Shown: positions 8,511 through 17,360, counted from the stretch's first letter. The stretch is DNA of 64,000 bases from Romboutsia hominis (GCF_900002575.1 NZ_LN650648.1:682001-746000), one strand, 5' to 3'. Notes: generated by a model from the sequence alone, not told the origin. Made by a program: numbers and translations.

Positions 8511-9356
8511 TTAAACTATAAAATTTAATATTTCATCGTATAGCTCTTTTGCGTCATTATAACCTTCTTCATACAATGCTGTAAGTTTATTAACATCTTT
8601 TTCAACTTGACTAACTTTAACAGGTTTTTTAGGTCTAATAACAAGGACATCTCCCTTTTTAGATAATTCATCTACTAAATCAAGGCTTTTATTATAATTA
8701 ATATGTCTATTTTCAATAGCACTAACAAGATTAGGATAAGCTTTATATCTTCTTTTTACAATTGAAGTAAATTTTTGTTTATTTTTTTTGTAAGTATAAT
8801 CTCTAGTAAGTACTACTATATTTTTTCTATAGCCTTGATTTATAGCGTATTCAATAGGAATTGAATCAGATACTCCACCATCAACCAACTTATAATTGTC
8901 TACCTCAACTATATTTGCAAACATAGGTATAGAACAAGAGGCTTGAAGATAAATAATATCTTTTCTTAAATCACTTAAAGTAAAATACTCTGGTTTTCCA
9001 GTTTCACAGTTAGTAGCAACAGCTATAAATTTAGTAGTAGATTTATTAAAAGCATCGTAATCGTAAACATTTAACTCATTAGGTATTTTGTTAAACATAA
9101 AGTCCATACCAAATATAGAACCTGTTTTAATTAAATTACGAAAGCTTAAGTAATTTTTATCATTTACATAATCTACAGTAGCATGATAAGCTCTTTTATA
9201 TTGTTTTGATAAATAAGAAGAAGCATGGCAACTTCCAGCAGAAACTCCAACAACCATATCAACTCCTATATTCTTTTCTATGAAAAAATCTAATACGCCA
9301 GCAGTATAAATTCCTCTCATACCACCACCTTCTAATATTAATCCTATTTTATTCAT
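8511..9356 (-). CDS. Patatin-like phospholipase
   Basis: A 281-residue member of the bacterial patatin family (lysophospholipase/esterase type). The Ser-Asp dyad is complete: the oxyanion-hole EGGGMRG at the N-terminus, GVSAGS with nucleophile Ser39, and DGG with Asp159 in LVDGGVSDSIP. No signal peptide is present, so it is expected in the cytoplasm or loosely at the membrane. Length and layout match single-domain YjjU-type enzymes. It converges with the GNAT gene and has its own upstream region. Confidence 0.9.
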   Translation of the reverse strand: MNKIGLILEGGGMRGIYTAGVLDFFIEKNIGVDMVVGVSAGSCHASSYLSKQYKRAYHATVDYVNDKNYLSFRNLIKTGSIFGMDFMFNKIPNELNVYDYDAFNKSTTKFIAVATNCETGKPEYFTLSDLRKDIIYLQASCSIPMFANIVEVDNYKLVDGGVSDSIPIEYAINQGYRKNIVVLTRDYTYKKNKQKFTSIVKRRYKAYPNLVSAIENRHINYNKSLDLVDELSKKGDVLVIRPKKPVKVSQVEKDVNKLTALYEEGYNDAKELYDEILNFIV

Positions 9357-9608
9357 AATTATCCTTTCTATATTTTAAATTTACATAATATAAAATACTT
9401 CATTTACTTTGCAACTATTATAGTATAAGGAGTTTATATTGTCTAGTTATTTAAATTTATATTAAATATAATAATATTTATTTATCAGATAAAATTAAAA
9501 ATACTTGAAAAATGTATTTACTAAATAGAAAACACTTTGTAGTAGATGTTTTTTAAGTATGAAACTATGGGTATAATATAAATATTATAAAAGTTTAAGG
9601 AGTATAAA

Positions 9609-9854
9609 ATGCTTAAGAATATAATTAAAAAGTATAAAGAAAACAAAGATAACAAAAATAAAGTAGTTTGTAGTTGCTTTGAAGTAACTAAAGCTGATAT
9701 ACAAAATGCGGTAAATGAAGGGATAACATCTATAAATGAAGTAAGGAAAAAAACAAAAGCTGGTATGGGATGTGGAAGATGTAACGCTTCTATTGAAAGA
9801 GTTGTATACAAAGCTATAAAATCTAAAAACGAAAGTAAAGATAAATCTAATTAA
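9609..9854 (+). CDS. BFD-like [2Fe-2S]-binding protein
   Basis: An 81-residue protein whose core matches the bacterioferritin-associated ferredoxin fold: CSCFEVTKADIQNAV, then GMGCGRCNASIERVV, giving the CxC...CxxC ligand set for a [2Fe-2S] cluster. A lysine-rich N-terminus and C-terminus flank it. Such small domains act as electron donors to iron-storage proteins or as modules of larger oxidoreductases; no bacterioferritin is next to it here. TATAAT at about 9571 with AAGGAG before the ATG suggests a short independent transcript. Confidence 0.85.
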   Translation: MLKNIIKKYKENKDNKNKVVCSCFEVTKADIQNAVNEGITSINEVRKKTKAGMGCGRCNASIERVVYKAIKSKNESKDKSN

Positions 9855-9985
9855 GATTTGTATATCCTTTTGCTTGTATTTATATTATATTAAAAATGGA
9901 ATAAATTATGAATTAAAATATAAAATTTAAATACTTTCCATATAATATGGTAAAATAGTCATAGCAATAACAACTGGAGGATAAT

Positions 9986-10654
9986 ATGAAGAAACTAACA
10001 ACATTAATAACAATATTTATATCTATTTTTGTTTTGACAGGTTGTGTAAATACAGACATAACATTAGATATAGACAAAAAGGGAAATATAAGTGCATCGG
10101 CACAAATATTAAGCAGTGATTACCTAATGAAAGGTATAGATGAAGCAAAATTAAAAGAATCATATTCTAATGTAGAAAAAATAACAGAACCAGGGAAAAC
10201 AGGTTATAAAATAACAGAAAACATAGGAAATATCAAAGATATAAAAATTGATAACAACAAGGATTTAAGCAAATACGCTGATTTAATAAAAATAAATCAA
10301 GAAGATAAATTTTTATATAATATATATGATGTTAACATAATGCTAAAAGATTATATGCAAAAAAATATGAGTAGTGAAGAATTAGGTATGCTAGGTCTAC
10401 TTGGTTCTGGTTTTGATTTGAATTTCCACTTAAATACACCTTTAGAATTGATAGAATCAAATGCAACATCTAACTCAGAAAAAGATGGGATACATACATA
10501 TAATTGGAATTTTAACTTAGGAAATGTAGATAATATATATGCTAAAGTTAAAATACCTAATATAAAAAATATAGCTATATTAGTAGTTGGTATTATAGCT
10601 TTAATAGGTATCATTGTATTTATAATAAAAAAAAGAAAAAAGAATAATATATAA
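9986..10654 (+). CDS. LppM-like membrane-anchored lipoprotein
   Basis: A 222-residue protein with a lipoprotein signal peptide (FVLTGC, modified cysteine about residue 20), an extracytoplasmic domain resembling the DUF3153/LppM type (VNTDITLDIDKKGNISASAQI near the start), one C-terminal transmembrane helix (IAILVVGIIALIGIIVFII) and a short KKRKK cytoplasmic tail. The double anchor, lipid plus helix, is typical of this family. The function is unknown. It is monocistronic, with a strong terminator overlapping the stop codon. Confidence 0.8.
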   Translation: MKKLTTLITIFISIFVLTGCVNTDITLDIDKKGNISASAQILSSDYLMKGIDEAKLKESYSNVEKITEPGKTGYKITENIGNIKDIKIDNNKDLSKYADLIKINQEDKFLYNIYDVNIMLKDYMQKNMSSEELGMLGLLGSGFDLNFHLNTPLELIESNATSNSEKDGIHTYNWNFNLGNVDNIYAKVKIPNIKNIAILVVGIIALIGIIVFIIKKRKKNNI

Positions 10655-10690
10655 ATAAAAGCCAGTTCTAATTAGAATTGGCTTTTATTT
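10653..10690 (+). terminator. Intrinsic terminator after the lipoprotein gene
   Basis: 18-bp stem (AAATAAAAGCCAGTTCTA with one G-T pair) and a 2-base centre. It contains the stop codon and has A and T flanks on both sides. Confidence 0.85.
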
Positions 10691-10885
10691 ATATTAAGAA
10701 ATCATAAGTTACCTATTTTGTTGATAATCTATAATTAAAAACTATAAAATTTGAGAAATAGAAATACTGCTTATGAAATTATATAGATGATTTTTTATAT
10801 TTAAATACCGAAAATAAACTTGTCATAAAAAAGAGAACTTGTACATACTTATAAATAAGAAAACAATGAAAAGAGGGGGATAACT

Positions 10886-11383
10886 TTGATTATATCCGTA
10901 AAAGAAGTTATAAATTTTTTTATAAGTGTCCTCATACCACTAGTAGTAGGATATGCTAGTAGTATGATATCTCAAATAATAGCAGGAACAAATACAGCAG
11001 CTAACTATGCAAGTTTAATAAAACCAGACTTTGCACCACCCAGCTTTATATTTCCAATAGTATGGACAATTCTATACATATTAATGGGAATATCAGCTTA
11101 TTTAATATTAAAAAAAGGTTATGAATCTACCAAAGTAAAAGATGCAATGTTTTACTATTGGTTACAACTTGGACTTAATTTTTTATGGAGTATATTATTT
11201 TTTGGATTTGATTTAAGACTAACAGCATTAATAGTGCTTGTAATAATGTTGTTAATTGTAATAGTTATGACATATAAATTCTTTAAAATAAATAAAAAAG
11301 CAGCTTATATAAATATACCGCATATTATATGGCTTATGTATGCTTTATATTTAAATTATTTTATATGGATAATAAATAAATAG
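10886..11383 (+). CDS. tspO: TspO/MBR-family membrane protein
   Basis: A 165-residue, five-helix membrane protein of the tryptophan-rich sensory protein family. Family marks include the PDFAPPSFIFPIVWTILYILMG loop (split here for length: FAPPSFIF, PIVWTILY), AYLILKK, and NFLWSILFF. TspO proteins bind tetrapyrroles and sterol-like ligands; the role in an anaerobe is not settled. Translation appears to start at TTG, with AGAGGGGG 6 bases upstream; there is no in-frame ATG nearby. No neighbour suggests a pathway. Confidence 0.9.
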   Translation: MIISVKEVINFFISVLIPLVVGYASSMISQIIAGTNTAANYASLIKPDFAPPSFIFPIVWTILYILMGISAYLILKKGYESTKVKDAMFYYWLQLGLNFLWSILFFGFDLRLTALIVLVIMLLIVIVMTYKFFKINKKAAYINIPHIIWLMYALYLNYFIWIINK

Positions 11384-11493
11384 AACAAGCAACAATATAT
11401 AATATACTACATATACTTAATTAATCATAATTAAAAACCTTATAATATAAAACATTAGTAGAACCTAATGATTAAATTAAGGGAGACTATAAA

Positions 11494-11520
11494 GTGAAAA
11501 ATAAAATACCATTTTATTAG
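11494..11520 (+). other. Possible 8-codon leader ORF before hpf
   Basis: GTG AAA AAT AAA ATA CCA TTT TAT then TAG, preceded by AAGGGAG at a proper distance. It ends 20 bases before the hpf start, close enough for coupled translation or for a leader role. It may equally be chance. Confidence 0.25.
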
Positions 11521-11540
11521 ACTTTAAGGAGAGGATTTGA

Positions 11541-12053
11541 TTGAAACGTAGTATATGTAGTAGAAATGTAGAATTAAGGGATGGTATAAAAGAGTATATT
11601 AATTCAAAGTTTGATAAGTTAAAAAGCTCTTTAGAAGATGGATGTGTCAAAGTTATTATAGAAAAAGATGAAAGCATGTATAACATTGAGGTTTTAATGA
11701 GTGAAGATAATGTAAATATTGGAAAAGTGGAAAGTATAAATGAAGACTTGTACTCTGCAGTAGATGCTGCCTTTGAAAAAGTATATAGCAAGCTAATAAG
11801 GTATAAATCAAAATTGAAATTTAGTACAGACCCATTAATAATAAAAGGCTCAGAAGAAGCTGAAGAAGATGATGAAATAATAATAAAAAGAAGAAAAAAA
11901 TTCAATCTAAAACCTATGAGCATAGAAGAGGCAGTACTTCAGATGGAACTTTTAGGACATAATTTTTTTATATTTAGAAATCAAGATAATTATGAAATAA
12001 ATGTTGTATATAAAAGGAAAAATGGTGGGTATGGATTAATAGAGCATGAATAA
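11541..12053 (+). CDS. hpf: Long-form ribosome hibernation promoting factor
   Basis: A 170-residue, two-domain HPF. The N-terminal ribosome-binding domain (about 1-95: SRNVELRDGIKEYINSKFDKL) is joined by an acidic linker to the C-terminal dimerisation domain (about 115-170: KPMSIEEAVLQMELLGHNFF, ending VVYKRKNGGYGLIE). The long form pairs 70S ribosomes into inactive 100S dimers in stationary phase or in spores. The start is TTG, 7 bases after AAGGAGAGG. It lies alone and ends in a strong terminator. Confidence 0.95.
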   Translation: MKRSICSRNVELRDGIKEYINSKFDKLKSSLEDGCVKVIIEKDESMYNIEVLMSEDNVNIGKVESINEDLYSAVDAAFEKVYSKLIRYKSKLKFSTDPLIIKGSEEAEEDDEIIIKRRKKFNLKPMSIEEAVLQMELLGHNFFIFRNQDNYEINVVYKRKNGGYGLIEHE

Positions 12054-12068
12054 AGATATGTAGCTTAT

Positions 12069-12100
12069 AAAAAATACTGAGATTTTTCTCAGTATTTTTT
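12069..12100. terminator. Bidirectional terminator between hpf and the unknown minus gene
   Basis: 14-bp perfect arms (AAAAAATACTGAGA) with a TTTT loop. It overlaps by two bases the stop codon of the converging minus-strand gene. A and T flanks suit both directions. Confidence 0.85.
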
Positions 12101-13073
12101 ATATTTTATTCTCTAGAAGAAGCAACTCATATACTAGAGAATTAAGAGTATTTATATTTATATATAAACTTTTATTAAAATCATTATGTTTATAATCATA
12201 TTTAAATGTATAACTTTCAATTATATTATCATATTGATAAGTTTTTATATAGTTTTTATCATAGTATAAATCATTATAAGAATTACTTAATTTATTTTTC
12301 AAAAATTCATCAACTATTTTTTGATAAAAATCTTTGCTTTGAATAGGAAGAATTTTTAAATTAAAATATGGTCGCTGATAGATATAAAATATTTTATTAT
12401 CTTTTTTAGAAATTCTTATTTTGTAAATTTTATTTTTAGTCTTAAAAAAATACTGGTAAAACTTAAGTGCATCATTATTATCGAAAAATATATCAAAATC
12501 TTCATCGATTATAGATTCTTCACAAAGAGAATCATCAAATATAGCATTTATAGTTTTTATACAAATAAAACGTAAATATTCATCGGAAGTAGTATCTAAA
12601 GTATCATCTTTTGTTTTTTCGCATATATTTAATATGCGTGAGTCACTTGATAAATTATAAGAATTTCTTAAGTTAATTTTAGATTTAGGTTTAATTAATG
12701 GATATAAAGATTGCATAGATGAAATTAAATTAAAATAACTATTATTAAGAGATGTAAGTATATTTTTCGAATAATTACTTATTGCATATTTTTTTAAACG
12801 TTTTAGATCGGAAAGTATATTAAAGCTAAGTATAAGTATAGAATTTAAATCTACCTCATTTATGGATAATGAATTGGTTGTTCTGATAAATTCATTATCT
12901 AGAGAATTATGATATATATTTTTATAAAGTTGAGAGAGTAGCTTCATATTCCTACTATTTTCCTCTTTTATAGAAGTTAACGTATCAATCGAATAAGAAT
13001 AATCTATGAGATAGCTTAAATATATATCTAGGTAAATGCAATTTTGTATGATTTTTACAAAAATATTTTTCAT
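12099..13073 (-). CDS. Hypothetical protein, 324 aa
   Basis: I do not recognise this protein. It has no signal peptide or clear membrane helix. It is rich in Asn, Ser, Tyr, Ile and Lys. The N-terminal half (1-150) looks all-helical, with repeated leucines in ILSFNILSDLKRLKK and similar stretches. A strongly acidic patch (SIIDEDFDIFFDNND) precedes a C-terminal domain predicted to alternate strand and helix (KIYKIRISKKDNKIFYIYQR, then QKIVDEFLKNKLSNS), loosely like a PepSY-type module. It is divergent from yqfC, a sporulation gene, which hints at a spore-related role but proves nothing. The ribosome site GAGGTG is present. Confidence 0.75.
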   Translation of the reverse strand: MKNIFVKIIQNCIYLDIYLSYLIDYSYSIDTLTSIKEENSRNMKLLSQLYKNIYHNSLDNEFIRTTNSLSINEVDLNSILILSFNILSDLKRLKKYAISNYSKNILTSLNNSYFNLISSMQSLYPLIKPKSKINLRNSYNLSSDSRILNICEKTKDDTLDTTSDEYLRFICIKTINAIFDDSLCEESIIDEDFDIFFDNNDALKFYQYFFKTKNKIYKIRISKKDNKIFYIYQRPYFNLKILPIQSKDFYQKIVDEFLKNKLSNSYNDLYYDKNYIKTYQYDNIIESYTFKYDYKHNDFNKSLYININTLNSLVYELLLLENKI

Positions 13074-13242
13074 TTAATCACCTCTTTTTTAATAACATAA
13101 ATATATAGATATTTTATTCAAATAGATATTATAAGTTTACACGCTGACTTTATTTAAATAAAAAAATAATCATATTAGTATTGAGTTATTAGGCTTAAAT
13201 TCCATAAAAGAAAAATAAGTAAAAAAATTAAGGAGGAATAGT

Positions 13243-13479
13243 ATGATAGATATTTCAGAAGAATTGTTAGTAAATAAACCAACAGTTACTATAATTTCAA
13301 ATACCTTCGTAAGTATAGAAAATTATATATCTATAATCACCTATGAATCAGATTTAATAAAAATAAAAACTAGAGAAAAAACAATAAAAATATGTGGAAG
13401 TGATCTTTCACTTAAATATATACAAGAAGAAGAAATAGGTGTAAAAGGAGTTATATACACAGTAGAATATATAGATTAG
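13243..13479 (+). CDS. yqfC: Sporulation protein YqfC
   Basis: A 78-residue member of the YqfC/YabP family, small beta-rich proteins made in the mother cell under sigma-E in Bacillus. It matches in length and in the core pattern (TVTIISNTFVSIENYISIITY, split: ISNTFVSIENY; then SDLSLKYI and GVIYTVEYI). It lies 12 bases before yqfD, the standard pair. AAGGAGGAA precedes the ATG. Confidence 0.9.
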   Translation: MIDISEELLVNKPTVTIISNTFVSIENYISIITYESDLIKIKTREKTIKICGSDLSLKYIQEEEIGVKGVIYTVEYID

Positions 13480-13491
13480 GGGGAAATACGT

Positions 13492-14799
13492 ATGATAAGC
13501 TATATAAGGGGATATTATGTTATAAGTGTAGAGGGAGTGGAGATAGAAAAGTTTATAAACCTTTTAATAAGAAGTAATGTAAAAGTTTATAATGTAAAAA
13601 GAATAAGTAAGACTAAAATAGAATTTTGTGTAAATAGAGAAGATATGAAGGATTTAAAAAGAGCTTATAGGGGAAATAATTTTGATATAAAGGTAAAGCA
13701 AAAAACAGGTGTACCCTTTATACTTAAGAGAATCTATAAATTAAAGGGAATGTGGATTTGTGCTATAATATCGTTGTTTTTACTTATTATGACATCTCAA
13801 TTTGTAACAGATATATACATAAAGGTTCCAGAAGGGATAAACAAAGATGATGTACGAAAAGAGCTATATAATGCAGGACTAAAGCCTGGAGTTTATAAAA
13901 AGAATATTGATAGAAAAGAAATAAGAGACCATATAATGTTAGAATTTAATGATATAGCATACATATCTATAAATGTTAAAGGTACAAATATATTTGTAAC
14001 TGTAACGAAAAAAGCAGAAACTCTAAAATCTACTAAAGATTCAAATTATTGTAATATAATTGCTAGTAAAAATGGTATAATAGAAAAGGTAATACCAAGA
14101 AGTGGAAACCCAAGTGTAAATCCTGGAGATATAGTAAAAAAGGGAGATGTGTTAGTAAGTGGCGCAAATACAAAGTCTCTCCCTGAAATATGGGCAACAA
14201 CTTTTTATGAAGTTAAAAAAACTGATAGCTATGAAGATACTATAAAAGAAAAAACAGGAAATAAAAAAAGAGTATATACCATAAGTTTCTATGATAAAAA
14301 ATATACATTAAGGAGAAATATAAAGTATAAGGATTATATTATAGAAAACAAAACACATAAATTATCTATAGGAGATTATACTTTTCCTATAAAAATTGAA
14401 GTAAGTACTTTCTATGAAGCTAAGAATAAAAAGATAAGCAAGAATAAAGAAGAATTGAAAAAAGAAATATCAGAAAGGGCTCAAAAAGAAATAGAATATA
14501 TTATACCTCCATCAGCTAGAATCATAAAAGTAGACCATGATTATAAAGTAAATAAAAATAATATGTTAGAATATGTGTTAACAGTACAAACAACTGAGAA
14601 TATTGCGCATACTTACGCACTTAGCAAGTCAGAAGCAGAGGAATATATAAAAGAAAGTGAAAAAAATGAGTCAGAGGAAGAAATTCCTAAAAATCCTGAT
14701 AAAAGACCGATTAATGATATAAGAAATGAATTTGAAGATAAAGATAAAGAAGAAAATGACAAAAGCAAAGAAAAAGATAAAAATTCAAATACAAACTAA
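13492..14799 (+). CDS. yqfD: Sporulation protein YqfD
   Basis: A 435-residue membrane protein of the YqfD/SpoIV-like family. A cytoplasmic N-terminal domain (about 1-85) is followed by one transmembrane helix (MWICAIISLFLLIMTSQFV, about 90-110), a FtsQ/POTRA-like extracytoplasmic region (GINKDDVRKELYNAGLKPG), then a VNPGDIVKKGDVLVSG segment like a biotinyl-lipoyl hairpin. The C-terminal 45 residues are almost only charged (Glu, Lys, Asp, Asn) and probably disordered. In Bacillus it acts in the mother cell during engulfment. It is longer than the Bacillus protein mainly through this tail. Confidence 0.9.
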   Translation: MISYIRGYYVISVEGVEIEKFINLLIRSNVKVYNVKRISKTKIEFCVNREDMKDLKRAYRGNNFDIKVKQKTGVPFILKRIYKLKGMWICAIISLFLLIMTSQFVTDIYIKVPEGINKDDVRKELYNAGLKPGVYKKNIDRKEIRDHIMLEFNDIAYISINVKGTNIFVTVTKKAETLKSTKDSNYCNIIASKNGIIEKVIPRSGNPSVNPGDIVKKGDVLVSGANTKSLPEIWATTFYEVKKTDSYEDTIKEKTGNKKRVYTISFYDKKYTLRRNIKYKDYIIENKTHKLSIGDYTFPIKIEVSTFYEAKNKKISKNKEELKKEISERAQKEIEYIIPPSARIIKVDHDYKVNKNNMLEYVLTVQTTENIAHTYALSKSEAEEYIKESEKNESEEEIPKNPDKRPINDIRNEFEDKDKEENDKSKEKDKNSNTN

Positions 14800-14811
14800 G
14801 GAGGACGTAAA

Positions 14812-15813
14812 TTGATAGTACAAAAGAAATTTATAGTATCAGAAGAGAAGTTTGAAAGAGAATTATTTGGTAACTTTGATGAAAATATTAAATTGATAGA
14901 GGATGCTTTAAATATAGATGTAATATTAAGAGAAGGCAATATAGTTTTAATGGGTGAAGAAAAATATGTAGAAAAAGCCTTAAGACTAATGGATGAACTA
15001 CATTCAACAGTACAAAATGGAAAACATTTAGACAAGCAAAGTATATCTTATTCTTTATCTCTTTTATTTGAAGGTAGTGAAGAAAAGATAAAAGACCTAG
15101 AAGAAACTATAGTATTAACTAAAAAAGGTAATCCTGTTAGGCCAAAAACTCTTGGTCAAAAAACATATATAGATTTAATAAAGAAAAATGATATAACTTT
15201 TGGAATAGGGCCAGCTGGAACAGGTAAAACATATCTAGCAGTAGCAATGGCTGTTAAAGCTTTTAAAAAGGATGAAGTAAGTAGAATAATACTTACAAGA
15301 CCAGCGGTAGAAGCAGGCGAAAGTTTAGGTTTTTTACCAGGGGATTTAAAAGATAAAGTAGATCCATATTTAAGACCATTATATGATGCATTATTTGATA
15401 TGCTAGGTCCTGAAAAGTTTAGCAAATATTTAGAAAGAGGAACTATAGAAGTAGCACCTTTAGCATTTATGAGAGGTAGAACATTAGATAATGCCTTTAT
15501 AATACTAGATGAAGCTCAAAACACTACTCCAGAACAAATGAAGATGTTTTTAACAAGACTAGGATATGGCTCTAAAGCAGTAGTAAATGGTGACTTAACT
15601 CAAACAGACTTGCCTAGAAAAAGTAAAAGTGGATTACTTCATGCTATAAAAGTACTAGATAAAGTAGAAGGAATAGGAAGTATAAGATTAACAGACAAAG
15701 ACGTAGTAAGACATGAATTAGTTCAAAGAATAATAAGAGCTTATGATAGATTTGACAATAAGGAATTAGATAAGAAAGAAAGCAAAAAAGATAAAAAAAG
15801 TAAAAGAAAATAA
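14812..15813 (+). CDS. phoH: PhoH-family ATPase
   Basis: A 333-residue PhoH/YqfE-like P-loop ATPase, thought to act in RNA metabolism. A small N-terminal KH-like domain (about 1-110) is followed by the ATPase core: Walker A GPAGTGKTYLAVAMA, VEAGESLGFLPGDLKDK, Walker B FIILDEAQNTTPEQM, and GDLTQTDLP (sensor). The C-terminus is a lysine-rich tail. The start is TTG, 7 bases after AAGGAGG. ybeY follows after 11 bases, so the two are cotranscribed. Confidence 0.94.
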   Translation: MIVQKKFIVSEEKFERELFGNFDENIKLIEDALNIDVILREGNIVLMGEEKYVEKALRLMDELHSTVQNGKHLDKQSISYSLSLLFEGSEEKIKDLEETIVLTKKGNPVRPKTLGQKTYIDLIKKNDITFGIGPAGTGKTYLAVAMAVKAFKKDEVSRIILTRPAVEAGESLGFLPGDLKDKVDPYLRPLYDALFDMLGPEKFSKYLERGTIEVAPLAFMRGRTLDNAFIILDEAQNTTPEQMKMFLTRLGYGSKAVVNGDLTQTDLPRKSKSGLLHAIKVLDKVEGIGSIRLTDKDVVRHELVQRIIRAYDRFDNKELDKKESKKDKKSKRK

Positions 15814-15824
15814 CTAAGGAAGAA

Positions 15825-16295
15825 GTGAATAAAATGGAATTAATAATGGATAATAGACAAGATAAAATGGACATAAGTGAAGAATTAATAGAGAAAATAA
15901 AAGATATCATATTAGAATGTTTGGACTATGAAGGATATGACGATGATTATGAAGTTAGTTTATCTTTTGTAGACAACAAAGAAATACATGAGTTAAACAA
16001 GCAATTTAGAGGGATTGATAGACCAACAGATGTGTTATCTTTTCCAATGATAAGTGAAGATGATTTTGATATAGAATTAGAAGAAAAATCACTAGGTGAT
16101 ATAGTAGTATCTTTAGAAAGAGCTTTTGAACAAAGTATAGAATACAATCATAGCTTTGAAAGAGAAGTATGTTTTTTAGTATGTCATAGCATGTTCCATC
16201 TTTTAGGATATGATCATGATACTGACGAAAATACAAAAGAAATGAGACAAAAGGAAGAGCATATACTAAATAAGTTAAGTATAACAAGGGAGTAA
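15825..16295 (+). CDS. ybeY: Endoribonuclease YbeY, 16S rRNA maturation factor
   Basis: A 156-residue zinc-dependent RNase involved in 16S rRNA 3' end processing and ribosome quality control. The metal site is intact: HSMFHLLGYDHD gives the HxxxHxxxxxH triad, and the family segment GIDRPTDVLSFPM is present. Translation probably starts at GTG 15825, 5 bases after AAGGAAG; ATGs at 15834 and 15846 are alternatives. The dgk gene starts 4 bases after its stop. In many Firmicutes an HD-domain membrane phosphodiesterase (PgpH/YqfF) lies between phoH and ybeY; it is absent here. Confidence 0.94.
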   Translation: MNKMELIMDNRQDKMDISEELIEKIKDIILECLDYEGYDDDYEVSLSFVDNKEIHELNKQFRGIDRPTDVLSFPMISEDDFDIELEEKSLGDIVVSLERAFEQSIEYNHSFEREVCFLVCHSMFHLLGYDHDTDENTKEMRQKEEHILNKLSITRE

Positions 16296-16299
16296 GTTT

Positions 16300-17016
16300 A
16301 TGAAGGGGACAAAAAAACGTCAGGGGATAGTTAAGGCATTTAATGTAGCTATAGAAGGTATATTATATACATTTAAGTCAGAAAGAAATATGAAAATACA
16401 TTATTGTGTTGCTGTAATAGTACTCGTAGCTAGTATGTTTTTTAAGCCTTCTAGAATGGAGATGATAGCTTTAATTATGGCTATAAGCTTAGTTGTAATA
16501 TCAGAAATGTTTAATACGGCTATTGAAAAAGCTATAGACATGGTAACAGAAGAACATCATCCATTAGCTAAAATATCAAAAGACGTAGCAGCTGGAGGAG
16601 TATTAATAGCTACTTTAAATTCAGTTGTAGTAGGCTATTTAGTGTTTTATGATAAAATATCAAAACCGGCTGAAAACTTGATAAACTCTATAAGAAGGTC
16701 AGAACTTCATATAACTTTAATATGTATAGTAGTAGTTTTAATAGCAGTTGTAGTAGTAAAAACCTTGACAAATACAGGAACACCACTAAAAGGTGGAATG
16801 CCAAGCGGACATTCAGCATTAGCATTTGCAATGGCTACAATGATAACTATGATGACAGGTGGACTTATACAATCCACGCTATCATATTTAATGGCGTTTT
16901 TAGTTGCACAAAGTAGAATTGAAGGAAAGATACATACATTTTGGGAAACAGTAGCAGGATCAATATTAGGAGTTTTAGTGGGGTTAGCAGTATATCAAAT
17001 AGGATGGTTTTATTAA
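16300..17016 (+). CDS. Undecaprenol/diacylglycerol kinase fused to PAP2-like domain
   Basis: A 238-residue fusion. The N-terminal half (about 1-120) is a DgkA-type lipid kinase with three helices and the signature EMFNTAIEKAIDMV, followed by HPLAKISKDVAAGGVL. The C-terminal half (about 145-238) is a PAP2 phosphatase-like membrane domain with PSGHS (motif C2) and SRIEGKIHTFWE (motif C3). Motif C3 ends in Glu where Asp is usual, and no KxxxxxxRP (C1) is visible (K..TP instead). The kinase is probably active on undecaprenol; phosphatase activity is doubtful or altered. It is 4 bases behind ybeY, in the same operon. Confidence 0.88.
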   Translation: MKGTKKRQGIVKAFNVAIEGILYTFKSERNMKIHYCVAVIVLVASMFFKPSRMEMIALIMAISLVVISEMFNTAIEKAIDMVTEEHHPLAKISKDVAAGGVLIATLNSVVVGYLVFYDKISKPAENLINSIRRSELHITLICIVVVLIAVVVVKTLTNTGTPLKGGMPSGHSALAFAMATMITMMTGGLIQSTLSYLMAFLVAQSRIEGKIHTFWETVAGSILGVLVGLAVYQIGWFY

Positions 17017-17022
17017 ATATAT

Positions 17023-17060
17023 AAGAGTCTTCTTTTAATCTTTTTAGGGAGGCTCTTTTT
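17023..17060 (+). terminator. Intrinsic terminator after the dgk-PAP2 gene
   Basis: AAGAGTCTTCTT pairs over 12 positions (with G-T pairs) with AGGGAGGCTCTT across an 11-base loop, then five T in total. Confidence 0.75.
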
Positions 17061-17360
17061 ATATTTCATTTTAACTACCTATATTATGAGTAAGTTATGT
17101 ATATTGATTATATTAATAGATATATTGAATTAAAAAGCAGAAATTAGGCAGATACAAAAATATATTGTAAATAATATAAAATATATATTAAAGTACTCAA
17201 ATTAAGAGTATTTTATTAAAAAATAAGTCTTAAATTATCAATTTTGTGTTATAATGTAAGGTACTAAATAAATATATTAAATATAAAATACGGAAATAAG
17301 AATATTTATTATATATATTTTATAATATAGACTTATAAGATATATCAGGAGGCATATATT
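17061..17360. other. Gene-less interval with a second terminator-like hairpin
   Basis: No convincing gene. A second hairpin, AAAGTACTC with GAGTATTTT at 17190-17214, ends in TTTT, so a short transcript between 17061 and 17214 is possible. The remainder, up to the AGGAGG site before cdd, is extremely AT-rich and probably holds the cdd promoter. Confidence 0.4.
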
